Source: Apostichopus japonicus
Lineage: Eukaryota; Echinodermata; Holothuroidea; Aspidochirotida; Stichopodidae
Length of the DNA: 64,000 nucleotides
NCBI RefSeq assembly: GCF_037975245.1
Contig: NC_092582.1
Location: 22,530,577 to 22,594,576, forward strand
Direction of reading: 5' to 3'
In this document: one piece after another, positions 33,660-46,700 of the stretch
Numbering within the stretch: position 1 is the stretch's first letter
Layout: each line of letters begins with the position of its first letter
Made by a program: the position numbers and the translations under genes
The notes under the pieces: model-generated
What the model saw: only the letters and a program-made list of their open reading frames with translations
The model's database searches: none
What the model was told of the DNA's origin: nothing

Positions 33660-36599
33660 AAGATCTAAAAAGACACACTCAGCTTGTCGTCATCAATTTT
33701 TAACAATCCTCCAATTCTGTTTCCTACTTAATTTGTTTCAATGTACGGTTTTACAGTTTATTTAACATGTACCTAACATCAGTGTTTAGCACTACCTGAT
33801 ATAGCCCATTGGGGGAGAGAGGGGGGGAGGGGCGAGAGGGGTTTATTACTATTTTATGTGCATTGGGTGGGGGTGGGGTAGAGGACTAACCAATCTGGTA
33901 AGGATCTATATCAGACAGTTAACTATATATTTGTTCGATTTATGTTGAATAGTCTCCATGAAGTGGTATATGCATAAAACAGTATTCATTTATCGATCTT
34001 TTTTATCCAATGTTGCATCACTAATGTAATCATGTGACAATATTTCCTCTCTTGTTTTATTTCTCTCTCTCTCTATTTTGGTGAAAATGATTACTTACTT
34101 AGAAATCTGTTTATTGTTTCCTTTACCAAACTCTTTACGTAGTTATTTATTTGGTGCCGTTCTTCCATTAATGATAATGTACAGACTTAGTGCAATGACA
34201 TGAAGGGGGGGGGGGGAAACATGTTTTTGATGAAGAAATTTTAAAAACTTGTGTCCGACTGCAACTTTTTGCCTTTTTCTTGACTTCTTATCTTCTTAGT
34301 TATTTAAGATACAGTGCCTTGGCATTGCTCATGATATGTGTATCAGCATCCATGATGATAGGGGTGTTATCGCTTTGTGGAAGCTTTGAGGGTCGGTCCA
34401 TAAATAGGCGACTTTAGGCCGGGTCAATCATAGATTTCCATAAAAGGAACTGATAAACTAGAACTGCAGGATAGTAGCAGGATTGTAGTGTGCGTGGAGT
34501 GCTTGCAGTATTAGGAACAACTTTTCTGTTGTTCATGTTGTTATTTTTTGGGGGTGGACAACACACCAGGGAGTATAGTCATGTAGGTACCTACAAAGTG
34601 AGGGCGCTTGCGAGCGCCGTGACAGGCTCAGAATAAGTTGGCTACGCAGCTAGCCTCTGAAACTGCAAATGTACAGAGACTATATGAAACTTGAAGTTTC
34701 AACTTCAAGTCATGTAGGTATCGATCACTTGGCCATTAATGCTAATATTGGAGCGCGCAGGCGCACTGCAATAATGAGGTAAAAGAAGTCGAAATTTACA
34801 AATATGTAGTCGAAAAAAAATTGAGACATAACATTGTTATATATCAAAGGGGGGAGGGGGATGATGTCGTTGAAAAGACGGACTAGAATTCCACCCCACA
34901 AGAGCTGTAGCTTGGCTAGGATATATAATTTACTTTGATATTAGTTTGGGTGAAGAAAGAGATGGGGGGGGGGGGGCTGGGGGAAAAACATGGTGTAGGA
35001 AAAGTTCACGTACAACCGAATTATCCCAATTCAGTTTAAGCCTAACGTATTGTCAACTTACTGAGCCGAAAAGTCGACCAGGAAAGAACCTGGGCACGAA
35101 AACCAAACGACTGATCCGCTCTCAACCCCAGTCCCCTTACATCGGGACTGTGACTGTGTGATCATCGTCAGGTGTGCATCACCATTCCCCTCGAAAGGGA
35201 ACAAATACTACACATGATCTTAGTCAAAAGGGTAAGTAAGAAATAAGAGGGTAATCCATGCAGTTGGATATCCAGCCTTCATGGATAATAGGTTTAAATT
35301 CCACAGCCATTCATGAACTCCACATTGAAGAAAACAGAATTTGTACTTAATGCAACCCTCACCCACACCTCCGCACTGGCGGTGTAGCAGTACAAACTGT
35401 CGCAAATATCTTATATTCAGTCAATACTGTCCTAGTCCCACTCGGACAGTTTATACTGTATTTACCAGTACGTTTGGTCTCCCTGGACCTATTGTACAAG
35501 GCCAGTTTGTACAGACTGTCTCCCCAGACAGTATATGCTATGGTTACACGAAGGGGGACATTATTTGACGGTCATATATTTTGTTGTAAATTGTGTCCCC
35601 CCTGAACACAATGTCCGCCGTAGCAGGTACGTTGTCACAGCTGATAGAACTTTTCCCCACCCCCTTGTAGGGTAGCCTACGGTAAGTAAATGTATAACAC
35701 GTATATTTGGAGTACAACCTAAACTTCTGGGCGAATTAGCAATTAACCCCTACCCCTGCAATACAAATAATCCCCCTCCCCAATATTAACCCCTCCCCAA
35801 TTAAAATTAGCCCCTTCCCCAAAATTTATGATTGTCACCATATATTCTTTAAAATTCATCACGTCCAACCCCCAAAATCTCCCCTCCCTTAAAGAAGAAA
35901 GGAATAGGATTCAAGATCAGGTGCTTAAAGTCGGGTGGTTGGAACTTTCAGTCGGGGGATTTTTATCTTTTTTCGGGTTTTTTTTTCGGTTTTCCAATTT
36001 TGGTTCGTTTCGTTCATTTCTGCCATTAAATTACAAGGATGTACATTTGTTAATACACAGTTATAGCAATGAGGCAGCGGGTCCAGAAGTAAGATAACTA
36101 CTTTAAACTTATAACTAAGGGAAATGTATATAAACATACGAGGCGGAAGGAAGAACGAAAGAAATAATAACTGAAAATGTGTATCAGAAAGGCAGTGTAG
36201 GCCGTATACGTAGATTGTAGGTGTGTGTTGGATACAAGCCAAGTGTGCGTCGTTAACGATTACGTCATAATCAGAGCACGTCAGCACAATATTGAATAAT
36301 TCACAGCCTGTAATTCTCAATTAAGTCTGCTTAAAATAGCGTTGATCTGCAAATAAGATACAGATAGTTGCTACACAAGAAACAAAACTCAATACTGGTT
36401 GATAACGTTTGTAAGATTATTATGGTTGATGTGTCATTAATCCTCTTAAAAAGTTTAGCAATTTGAGGTTGCTATCTTGGACAAAATTATATTAAATTCC
36501 GTTTTTTCTAATTATTATAAAACCATACGCTGACAAGATTGTCAAATTTGGATAAAATATTCAGTTCGCCAAATTTTAATTTTAGATGTCCGAGAACGT

Positions 36600-36600
<1 letters not shown>
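33660..36600. other. Intergenic, no recognised gene
   Basis: Contains G-runs (33815, 34205, 34967), C-rich stretches (35600-35820) and short frames without family resemblance. A small cluster of GACAGTTTATACTGT-like words lies at 35430-35535. Confidence 0.6.
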
Positions 36601-36646
<46 letters not shown>

Positions 36647-36860
36647 GAAATCGGAATGAATTGAAAATCAAGAACAGTGAAAAAACTTCCAGCCTCAACC
36701 GGGATTCGAACCCGGGCCTCCCGCTTTATATTCTGACAAGATAACCACTAGGCTATGGACGCTGATTGTGTGTCCAGAGGCTCGAAACCACTAAGGAAGG
36801 TCGTAATTCCACTGTAGGCGTTTGTCACCTGTGTCGAACAACACTAGTTCTGTTTTCGAG
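36601..36860 (-). mobile_element. Composite repeat with internal tRNA-like promoter and (TA)n tail, copy 1
   Basis: On the minus strand the order is: a 5' block AAAACAGAACTAGTGTTGTT, then CGACCTTCCTTAGTGG, then an A-box TAGCCTAGTGG, then a B-box GGGTTCGAATCCCGG, then TTTTTTCACTGTTCTTGATT, and finally (TA)n at 36602-36643. The copy at 58853-59103 has the same order, so the block upstream of the tRNA-like part belongs to the repeat. The tRNA-like part could be scanned as a tRNA but lacks a matching acceptor stem. Confidence 0.8.
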
Positions 36861-37084
36861 ACATATAGTACGATAGAGAGATCATTATTAATTTATTGAC
36901 AATTAGTTATTAACGCCATGATTCTCAACATTATATAGGTCAGCGTATTTCCATATTTCTACCGACGATGTTTGTTACATTCAATCTGTGTGTGTCATGT
37001 CTCTGTCCGTGTACCTAACATGTTTTTGCAATCAGCACGACGCCTACACAATAGGAAGAGGTTAACAGCTCTTTTACACTACAC

Positions 37085-40000
37085 TTTCTATACCATTTTA
37101 ACGATGGCTCAATGGCTTGCAAAATGATCAAATTTGGACGAAAAATCACGGTTCTCCAATTTCATTTCAAGATTTGATATTCATATTAGATATGTTATTT
37201 TAATGAGTTGGGACCTATTTTAAAAGCTATTATTGTCTGATGTATAATCCAAAGGTCAACCTCCGTTCTCCGCATCTATTTGGGAAGATTCTAAAAAGTT
37301 GCTAATTTTGGTCGAAATTGATCAAAATGATAAGGCTATAGCCTTGCAAAATGATCAAATTTGGACGAAAAATCAAGGTTCTCCAATTTCAGTCTCGATG
37401 TTCATAATGGATAAATAGGGATCAGAAACACATTCCTCTCATCTTAAAAGTGATTTTCCAATCGATTTTTCGCCTTAATACAGATATATGAAATTATAAC
37501 ATCAAGATTTGATATTCATATTAGATATGTTATTTTAATGAGTTGGGACCTATTTTATAAGCAATTTATGTCTGATGTATAATCCAAAGGTCACCCTCCG
37601 TTCTCCGCATCTGTTTAGGAAGATTCTAAAAAGTCGCTAATTTTGGTCGAAATTGATCAAAATGATAAGGCTATAGCCTTGCAAAATGATCAAATTTGGA
37701 CGAAAAATCAAGGTTCTCCAATTTCAGTCTCGAGGTTCATAATGGATTAATAGGGATCAGAAACACATTCCTCTCATCTTAAAAGTGATTTTCCAATCGA
37801 TTTTTCGCCTCAATATAGATATATGAAATCATAACATCAAGATTTGATATTCATATTAGACAGTGGCGTCACCAGACTTTTCAGTCTTGGGGGTGGGGCA
37901 CATGGGGGGCACCAGCATTTGATGGGGGACACTTAGGTGGATACGGATCGCTGTCCTGGGTGAGGGGTCTAAGGGGAGGGGGTGTACTACTCCCCTTTGG
38001 AAAATTTTGGCATACGGAGGATGGGCTAGATGCAAAATGGTGCCACATTTGATGCTAAATTCGATCTGAAGATATCTCCGGAAATTGCAATATTTGAGGT
38101 AATGATTTTAACAACGGGCAGAATTTTGCAGAGGATATGAACCACATGCTGTCGATATTATGCCTAACCCTATCAATAGAACCTACATTTGTTGAATTAA
38201 TGTGTGCATGAACCCCGACTCCTTTCTTGTCCTTCTCGTTTTCTCCCATTATCTATTAAGATGTAACAGGTTCCAGCATCGTTGTTGGCTCCTATCAGGG
38301 ATCTCACCATGCAATCCAAAGTTGGATCACACATCGAGTATGGCTCAGTATGCAGGTGTGAATATTTGCCATTTGTTCCTATAAGCATCTGACCTCAAAT
38401 GACCTCTGCACCCCCTACACAACAGGGTTAATATATGAGTCCACAAATATAGGCAAGTATGGTGCCTGCGGACCCTCACATTCTCACATTTCGTCAGCTC
38501 CTAACATGTCAACCTCAGACCAAGGCAACATACTGCAGTACCCTCCCTTCTCACAGCAGGTCCAGATTTTCGGCATTTCACAGGCATCCAATTCACGAGA
38601 GGTAAAAGACACACACAGACAGCAGACAAGCACTCTCACCCATATGACAAATGCACACAAAGGCCCACACAAAGGCCCTCAAGGTTAGGGTTCAGAGCAA
38701 CGATATTACTCATCGGTCCAGAAAAAATAAAGCGCGTTCTTTCATATTCTGAGGTCAGAATCATGAGAAAGGTCCAGAAATAGTGTTCTCTGGCGAGTAG
38801 GGGTGGCCTACTTTTCAGGAATTTGATTGGACTGCACCTAGTGATTTTCTGAATAGTCGTCCTACTTCCTAGGAAATAAAAACACGGCTGCAGCACAGCC
38901 AGAACAGGGAAATTCATTGTTTTGAACGATGAGTCATGTAGCTCGCGAAGCGGACGTGTATAGCCGCTGGTATGGCGTGAGCACTGACACATTCAATGTA
39001 AATATCGACACCTGTTGTGATGGCGCGGGTTACGACTTCGATAGCCGACGGTCAAGGATAAACTTTTTCATATTTTCGCAGCTCATTTGAAGAAAATACG
39101 AATTACTGTGCTTCTTTGTCCTTATGAAAAACCAACTCATATGATGGGAGTTGAATATAACAAACTATATATATTTTTCTTACCAACCAAAATCTCAGAT
39201 GGGGGGCACTCGGTTTTCCAGGGGGGCACGTGCCCCCCCCTTCCCCCCCCCCCTTGGCGACGCCACTGATATTAGATATGTTATTTTAATGAGTTGGGAC
39301 CTATTTTAAAAGCTATTATTGTCTGATGTATAATCCAAAGGTCACCCTCCGTTCTCCGCATCTATTTGGGAAGATTCTAAAAAGTCGCTAATTTTGGTCG
39401 AAATTGATCAAAATGATAAGGCCTTGCAAAATGATCAAATTTGGACGAAAAATCAAGGTTCTCTAATTTCAGTCTCGATGTTCATAATGGATAAATAGGG
39501 ATCAGAAACACATTCCTCTCATCTTAAAAGTGATTTTCGAATCGATTTTTTGCCTCAATATAGATATATGAAATTATAACATCAAGATTTGATATTCATA
39601 TTAGATATGTTATTTTAATGAGTTGGGACCTATTTTAAAAGCTATTATTGTCTGATGTATAATCCAAAGGTCACCCTCCGTTTACAGCATTTATTTGGGA
39701 AGATTCTAAAAAGTCGCGAATTTTGGTCGAAATTGATCAAAATGATAAGGCTATAGCCTTGCAAAATGATCAAATTTGGACGAAAAATCAAGGTTCTCTA
39801 ATTTCAGTCTCGAGGTTCATAATGGATAAATAGGGATCAGAAACACATTCCTCTCATCTTAAAAGTGATTTTCGAATCGAATCTTGGCCTCAATATAGAT
39901 ATATGAAATTATAACATCAAGATTTGATATTCATATTAGATATGTTATTTTAATGAGTTGGGACCTATTTCAAAAGCTATTATTGTCTGATATATAATCC

Positions 40001-42590
40001 AAAGGTCACATCAAGGTCGATTTTTTGCCTCAATATAGATATATGAAATTATAACATCAAGATTTGATATTCATATTAGATATGTTATTTTAATGAGTTG
40101 GGACCTATTTTAAAAGCTATTATTGTCTGATATATAATCCAAAGGGCAACCTCCATTCTCCGCATCTGTTTGGGAAGATTCTAAAAAGTCGCTAATTTTG
40201 GTCGAAATTGATCAAAATGATATGGCTATAGCCTTGCAAAATGATCAAATTTGGACGAAAAAACAAGGTTCTCTAATTTCAGTCTCGATGTTCATAACGG
40301 ATGAATAGGGATCAGAAACACATTCCTCTCATCTTAAAACTGATTTTCCAATCGATTTTTTTGCCTCAATATAGATATATGAAATTATAACATCAAGATT
40401 TGATATTCATATTAGATATGTTATTTTAATGTGTTGGGACCTATTTTAAAAGCTATTATTGTCTGATGTATAATCCAAAGGTCACCCTCAGTTCTCCGCA
40501 TCTGTTTGGGAAGATTCTAAAAAGTCGTGAATTTTGTTCGAAATTGATGAAAATGATAAGGCTATAGCCTTGCAAAATGATCAAATTTGGACGAAAAATC
40601 AAGGTTCTCCAATTTCAGTCTCGAGGTTCATAACGGATGAATAGGGATCAGAAACACATTCCTCTCATCTTAAAAGTGATTTTCGAACCGAATCTTGGTT
40701 TTCATATAGATATATGAAATTATAACATCAAGACTTGATATTCATATTAGATATGTTATTTTAATGAGTTGGGACCTATTTTAAAAGCTATTATTGTCTG
40801 ATGTATAATCCAAAGGTCACCCTCCGTTCTCCGCATCTATTTGGGAAGATTCTAAAAAGTCGCGAATTTTGGTCGAAATTGATCAAAATGATAAGGCTAT
40901 AGCCTTGCAAAATGATCAAATTTGGACGAAAAAACAAGGTTCTCCAATTTCAGTCTCGAGGTTCATAATGGATGAATAGGGATCAGAAACACATTCCTCT
41001 CATCTTAAAAGTGATTTTCCAATCGATTTTTCGCCTTAATAAAGATATATGAAATTATAACATCAAGATTTGATATTCATATTAGATATGTTATTTTAAT
41101 GAGTTGGGACCTATTTTATAAGCTATTATTGTCTGATGTATAATCCAAAGGGCACCCACCGTTTACAGCATCTATTTGGGAAGATTCTAAAAAGTCGCGA
41201 ATTTTGGTCGAAATTGATCAAAATGATCAAATTTGGACGAAAAATCAAGGTTCTCCAATTTCAGTCTCGAGGTTCATAATGGATAAATAGGGATCAGAAA
41301 CACATTCCTCTCATCTTAAAAGTGATTTTCCAATCGATTTTTCGCCTGAATATAGATATATGAAATTATAACATCAAGATTTGATATTCATATTAGATAT
41401 GTTATTTTAATGAGTTGGGACCTATTTTAAAAGCTATTATTGTCTGATGTATAATCCAAAGGTCACCCTCCGTTCTCCGCATCTATTTGGGAAGATTCTA
41501 AAAAGTTGCTAATTTTGGTCGAAATTGATCAAAATGATAAGGTATAGCCTTGCAAAATGATCAAATTTGGACGAAAACGCAAGGTTCTCCAATTTCAGTC
41601 TCGATGTTCATAATGGATAAATAGGGATCAGAAACACATTCCTCTCATCTTTAAAGTGATTTTCGAATCGATTTTTCGCCTCAATATAGATATATGACAT
41701 TATAACATCAAGATTTGATATTCATATTAGATATGTTATTTTAATGAGTTGGGACCTATTTTATAAGCTATTATTGTCTGATGTATAATCCAAAGGGCAC
41801 CCTCCGTTCTCCGCATCTATTTGGGAAGATTCTAAAAAGTCGCGAATTTTGGTCGAAATTGATCAAAATGATAAGGCTATAGCGTTGCAAAATAATCAAA
41901 TTTGGACGAAAAAACAAGGTTCTCCAATTTCAGTCTTGATGTTCATAATGGATAAATAGGGATCAGAAACACATTCCTCTCATCTTAAAAGTGATTTTCG
42001 AACCGAATCTTGGTTTTCAATATAGATATATGAAATTATAACATCAAGATTTGATATTCATATTAGATATGTTATTTTAATGAGTTGGGACCTATTTTAA
42101 AAGCTATTATTGTCTGATATATAATCCAAAGGGCACCCTCCGTTTACAGCATCTATTTGGGAAGATTCTAAAAAGTCGCGAATTTTGGTCGAAATTGATC
42201 AAAATGATAAGGCTATAGTCTTGCAAAATGATCAAATTTGGACGAAAAATCAAGGTTCTCCAATTTCAGTCTCGATGTTCATAATGGATAAATAGTGATC
42301 GGAAACACATTCCTCTCATCTTAAAAGTGATTTTCGAACCGATTTTTTGCCTCAATATAGATATATGAAATTATAACATCAAGATTTGATATTCATATTA
42401 GATATGTTATTTTAATGAGTTGGGACCTATTTTAAAAGCTATTATTGTCTGATATATAATCCAAAGGGCACCCTCCGTTCTCCGCATCTATTTGGGAAGA
42501 TTCTAAAAAGTCGCTAATTTTGGTCGAAATTGATCAAAATGATAAGGCAAAATGATCAAATTTGGACGAAAAATCAAGGTTCTCCAACTT
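37085..42590. repeat. Satellite array, ~330-bp monomer, about 12 units
   Basis: The block GAAATTGATCAAAATGAT recurs about 12 times at spacings of about 315-340 bp. Each unit carries GCAAAATGATCAAATTTGG, CACATTCCTCTCATCTTAAA and AGATTTGATATTCATATTAG. Units are about 90-97% alike by eye. The array is split by an insertion at 37861-39268. A truncated unit near 39960-40060 lacks most of the GATCAAAATGAT half. No coding frame persists. Confidence 0.95.
37861..39268. mobile_element. hAT-like non-autonomous element, 1408 bp, inserted in the satellite
   Basis: It begins CAGTGGCGTCACCAGAC and ends TTGGCGACGCCACTG, an imperfect terminal inverted repeat. The flanks carry the identical 8-bp ATATTAGA (37853-37860 and 39269-39276), matching the uninterrupted satellite monomer with one copy duplicated. 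Subterminal regions are G/C-run rich (GGGGGGCAC at both ends). No transposase frame is visible inside, so it would need a helper. Confidence 0.9.
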
Positions 42591-44690
42591 AAAAAGTCGG
42601 GAGTTTTCAAAATTTCACACTCACATTTATCTGATATTAGATGTGAAAGTTGGCAGAATAAATAAGCCAATATAAAAACAATAATATGACTCATGTAGCA
42701 TTTCACAAATTTTAATTGTATACATCACACTCAACTAGTGTTAAATTTAATCCCTTTAATTTAACAATTTGTTGTTTATCTACTGTATTGGCAGGTGACG
42801 TCACTACCTGGCCATGACGTCATCTGTTAATATTCAACGTGTAGTACCATCGTGTTATGTCGATAAAGCGAGCAACGATGTAATATTCATAAAGTGGTTT
42901 CAAGTTTCAACATCCTGTAGCAAGAAAACGCTTCCTAATTGAAACGAATCTAAGATAAGACGGGAATTGTTTGTTTAGTTGGTTCGTAGCATATATTCTT
43001 GAACAAGGAAATAAACAACAAGTGTATTTTTTAATTGATTAATATTTCATCTGCATCATCAAAACCGCCGGAGTTCGAGAGTGGGCGAAAGGAAGGCAAC
43101 GGAGGGACACGGCCGGGTTTCCTGATAAGCCTCTTCACTCCTCCCCCCACCCCCAGCCCCCCTCCCCCACCCCACCCAACACACAATTCCTCTTATACAT
43201 TACGTTGACCGGTGCAGAGGGTGAAGAAATAATACAATAGTAAATCAGTAAATTTTTGAATGTTTGAGAAACTAAGAAACATTTATTTCGTCGTTAATGC
43301 ATTAATGCATTAGTGTATGAAATATAAGTTAAAGAAAAAGAATGAACACATGTGCAGCTTAAATTGTAGATTGTTACAACTTTCCAAAAATGACCATTAC
43401 ACCCTCATAGAATATCAAGGTTTGTATTGTAATATAAATATATATATTAAAAAAGGGTATGTATGGAGCCTATGCATGATGGGCACACTACTGTCTTATG
43501 ATCACAATATGATATGTAATATGCAAATGATACAATATATGGGAAAACAGTATATAATAAACATATAAATGTATGAAAACAGAATGGCAAATATATGACT
43601 CTTTATATGCAAATTGCATAATTTTTACATAGCTTTATCTATAAAATATGTAGCATAATTTTTGTTTTAATGATACTAAATAAATATATAGCGTTATGAA
43701 AATGCTATGATAAACATGATTATAGTACATTATTAAAGGGTTTATGTAATAAAGTGTATTAATAAAGGGTAAACATATTATAGTATATTATTAAAGGGTA
43801 TACGTATTAAAGTGTAAATAGATACGATGTCATATATTCCCAAACGTTTTCCTTGGCGCACCTTATTTTTCTAAGACCTAACATCGCCCAATTGATTGCA
43901 CATTGACTGAAAGTTAGTGAATGACAGCACAGATGCAAATATTAAAGCTTGGGAAACAATCATGGCGTGACAGGGAGTAAGTTTAACTGTCAAATTCCAT
44001 CGAACATATTGGTTACGGAATGAAACAAATTTTTGGCCTCTAGCCGGCTCGCTGTCTAGCTCAAACGTAATTAAGTGAGCCATTGTTTAAGCTGGTCTCG
44101 CCAACTGAAATGACATTATTGACATTACGAGTGGCCGTAAAATACAGCAACTGAAAATGTAGACGCAGCATTTCTGAATAGCGTGAGTCACTGAGCGAAC
44201 TTCAAATCGGGGGGTAGCCTGTCCTAAAGCAGTTGTTTGTTTTCATAACCATCCGCTACCCCTCCCCCCCCCACACACATAAATATATAATTTAAAAAAA
44301 ATTAACTGATATGAATATCTCTTGCTAATAAGTTATGGTTAATTTTTAATTTTTTTTATAGAATACACTTGGCTTAAAATTTTACAAGGTGCTAAGGCTA
44401 TATGCGATATTGCACATTTGTCCTAAGAGTAAACTTAATTGACCAACTGATTTGCAGGTATAAATAATTTGCTCACTTGCTCACTCTTCTTTTTAAGCAC
44501 ACAGAGTTGAATAGATGAAAGACACGTCACCAACATACTTTTTTGTTTAGATTTTTCCCCCTTAGATCTCGCTTCTCTACAAGAATCCCCCCGACAAATT
44601 TAAATTAATTTAATTTAATTCAAATTTCAATTTCAAAAACATCAAAAATCATCAGGAAAACTCACCCACCCCCAAATAATATATAATAGT
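42591..44690. other. Intergenic between the satellite and the secreted-protein gene
   Basis: No gene recognised. Two perfect TGACGTCA palindromes lie at 42796-42803 and 42815-42822. C-rich runs occur near 43140 and 44262, and AT-rich repeats of TATTAAAGGGT type at 43730-43815. Confidence 0.6.
42796..42822. promoter_or_regulatory. Twin CRE-like palindromes TGACGTCA
   Basis: TGACGTCA occurs at 42796-42803 and again at 42815-42822, centres 19 bp apart, in otherwise unique DNA. This is the bZIP (CREB/ATF) consensus. No adjacent gene start is recognised, so function is speculative. Confidence 0.35.
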
Positions 44691-44693
44691 TAA

Positions 44694-44706
44694 TATAAAT
44701 AAATAA
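44694..44706 (-). promoter_or_regulatory. AU-rich element in 3' UTR of the helical cytokine-like gene
   Basis: On the minus strand the transcript reads TTATTTATTTATA, beginning 28 bases after the stop. It contains overlapping ATTTA pentamers and the TTATTTATT nonamer that marks rapidly degraded cytokine and early-response mRNAs. The local AT-richness raises the chance of coincidence. Confidence 0.5.
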
Positions 44707-44733
44707 GAAAATTAAAGAAAATAATAATATTTC

Positions 44734-44931
44734 TTAACGACCGGTTTTGGTGTCGATAAGTCTCCCGATGAGCTCCAAGAGGTTTACCTTGGCTCTTTCA
44801 AGATAGTACTCAAACTCCTCAATAATGTACAGACATTGCATATACAAACACTCTCCGGCGCATATTTGATTGTTAACACTTCTGGCTATCCGAACAGAGT
44901 TTCCGGGTGAATTTCCGGCTGGATATCCTTT
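44734..44931 (-). CDS. Cytokine-like exon 5: CD loop and helix D, stop TAA
   Basis: The acceptor is TTCTCTTTCAG; phase 0; ends in TAA (44736-44734). It encodes residues 155-219. A Gly/Pro/Ser-rich loop (KGYPAGNSPGNS) precedes a long amphipathic helix with three cysteines (QICAGECLYMQC) and EEFEYYLERAKVNLLELIGR. Confidence 0.75.
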   Translation of the reverse strand, partial: KGYPAGNSPGNSVRIARSVNNQICAGECLYMQCLYIIEEFEYYLERAKVNLLELIGRLIDTKTGR

Positions 44932-46662
44932 CTGAAAGAGAATGATAGAATATTTAACTCAATAATCTATACCTAAATGTATATATATTCCCCTTTTTCT
45001 TAAGACATTAGTTACACCTTACGCATTGTTTTACTGTGTTCGAGTAAAACTCCCGTGTAATATTATCTGTTCACAATTATCGGGGTAGTATACATCCGCC
45101 TGAAAAGAATAGTCCTGTACATGAACTGGTAAAGTGACTTTAATTTTGCCAAATATTCGGTTACAATCACTCCTTTTGATGCTTGGATGTTGTAGAGGAT
45201 GAAACTACTAATGGGTCTAAAGATCTTAAGGATTGAAGGTTATTTAAAGCGTTTTATCAATTGCAGGGGTGAGAAACAGGCAGATTCCGCAACGAAGAAC
45301 TGGCAGATGGGTTTGGTAGTACCATATGCTAAATTTCTATCTCTTCTAACTCAGAAACTAAACGTCCATTGTCACCGTGGTAACATTTGAATGCGCTGAG
45401 ATAGCCTACACTCTATCAGCTATCATATGTTGGTGGGATAAGACATGCCTGGTTGAACACTTTTAGTATAGCGGCTTTGGAAAGTGACTTATTTAGTGTG
45501 TTAGTCAATGGAGCAGTTCAACAAGTGGAACGACACCGTTTCATGCCTCCATTGACTAGTAATATATGGTCATAAAGCAAAGAAATCCCTTACCTGAAGG
45601 ATAAGAAGCTCGAATCGGTCCAGAATTTCTCGAATCTCGAAATCTATAGTGGTCGCATTGTGATATAGACCAAAGCCTTCAGCGTCAGCCTCATCTAACA
45701 GTATCGCGCCTATTTCCAGGTAAGCATGGAGAAACGTTGTCAGAATATCCGAGTGTAGAAAATACAGCGATGTCAAATGGTTGTGAAGATCCTGAAGGAA
45801 TATGAAGGGAAATATTATTTGGGGAGCCAAACGAGCCAAAAACAAAAAAATATGCTTATTAAAGACGTTGAGGTATTTCATGATATACTTATACCACCCC
45901 CCCCCTTCACCTCCACCTCCATACAGAAGAAAGCAGTAGAACTTCCGAGTGACTCTCTCATCGGAGCCAGTAGGGGGTTGTAATTGGGAAATCGGTAAAA
46001 TAAGGCCCTCCCCTATGGCCCTCCCAAAATGAGCACAATTGTCCGAACACCTTCCAGCAAAGCATTTATCAACTTTCTATTTTCGGGTAGCGTCTGCCGC
46101 ACAGCTTAATAAAGGGGGAAGAGGAGGGGTGGGGAGGGGGAGAGAAGAGGTGTACACGGTGGTTCCAATGAACGTTAGTCCGACATTGGATTCGCTGGCC
46201 GTATGATGCAGCACCAGGGAGCATTGAAAAATTATCATAGTTGTACAGGTTTGTACGCAAGTTCGAATAGGGGAGGGGTGTTTGGTGGGGGTGGGGTGGG
46301 GTGGGTTGAGGTGAGGTGAGGTGAGGGAGGGGGTAACATTGTTTCATGCTCCTCTTCTCCCACTTCAAACATCTATGTATATTTCCCTTCTAACATTAAT
46401 GATACTTACAGCAGAATTATCGTTGTACCAATCCAGTCGCGAGAGGTTCGTGGAGAGCATTTCCATTCCTTCGATAGTAATATTTGGACTGGTTCTGTCT
46501 TCGTTATTAAAGCGATGTTGTATCTAAAACAGAAAATACTCTTTATTATAAACGACTGAATTAGGGAGCTTAGGATACACTTTAAGATAATGTTTGTTCA
46601 TCTTCTTGCCGTGAAGAGAGGCTTTTTTTTTACTCCAGATTAAAGCAAAAGCAAACAATGAA

Positions 46663-46700
<38 letters not shown>

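Noticed and set aside
36694-36762. tRNA gene on the minus strand (and similar sites at 55630, 58675 and 58955)
   Set aside because: A- and B-boxes are good but the acceptor and anticodon stems do not pair convincingly, and flanks are shared between copies; these are repeat elements.
37861-39268. Transposase gene inside the hAT-like insertion
   Set aside because: Only short frames (at most 118 codons) on both strands, none with hAT dimerisation or catalytic motifs.
45570-45881. 103-codon minus-strand frame as a single-exon gene
   Set aside because: Its first ~30 codons and last 8 are intron sequence. The acceptor at 45792 and donor at 45593 define an internal exon of the five-exon cytokine-like gene.
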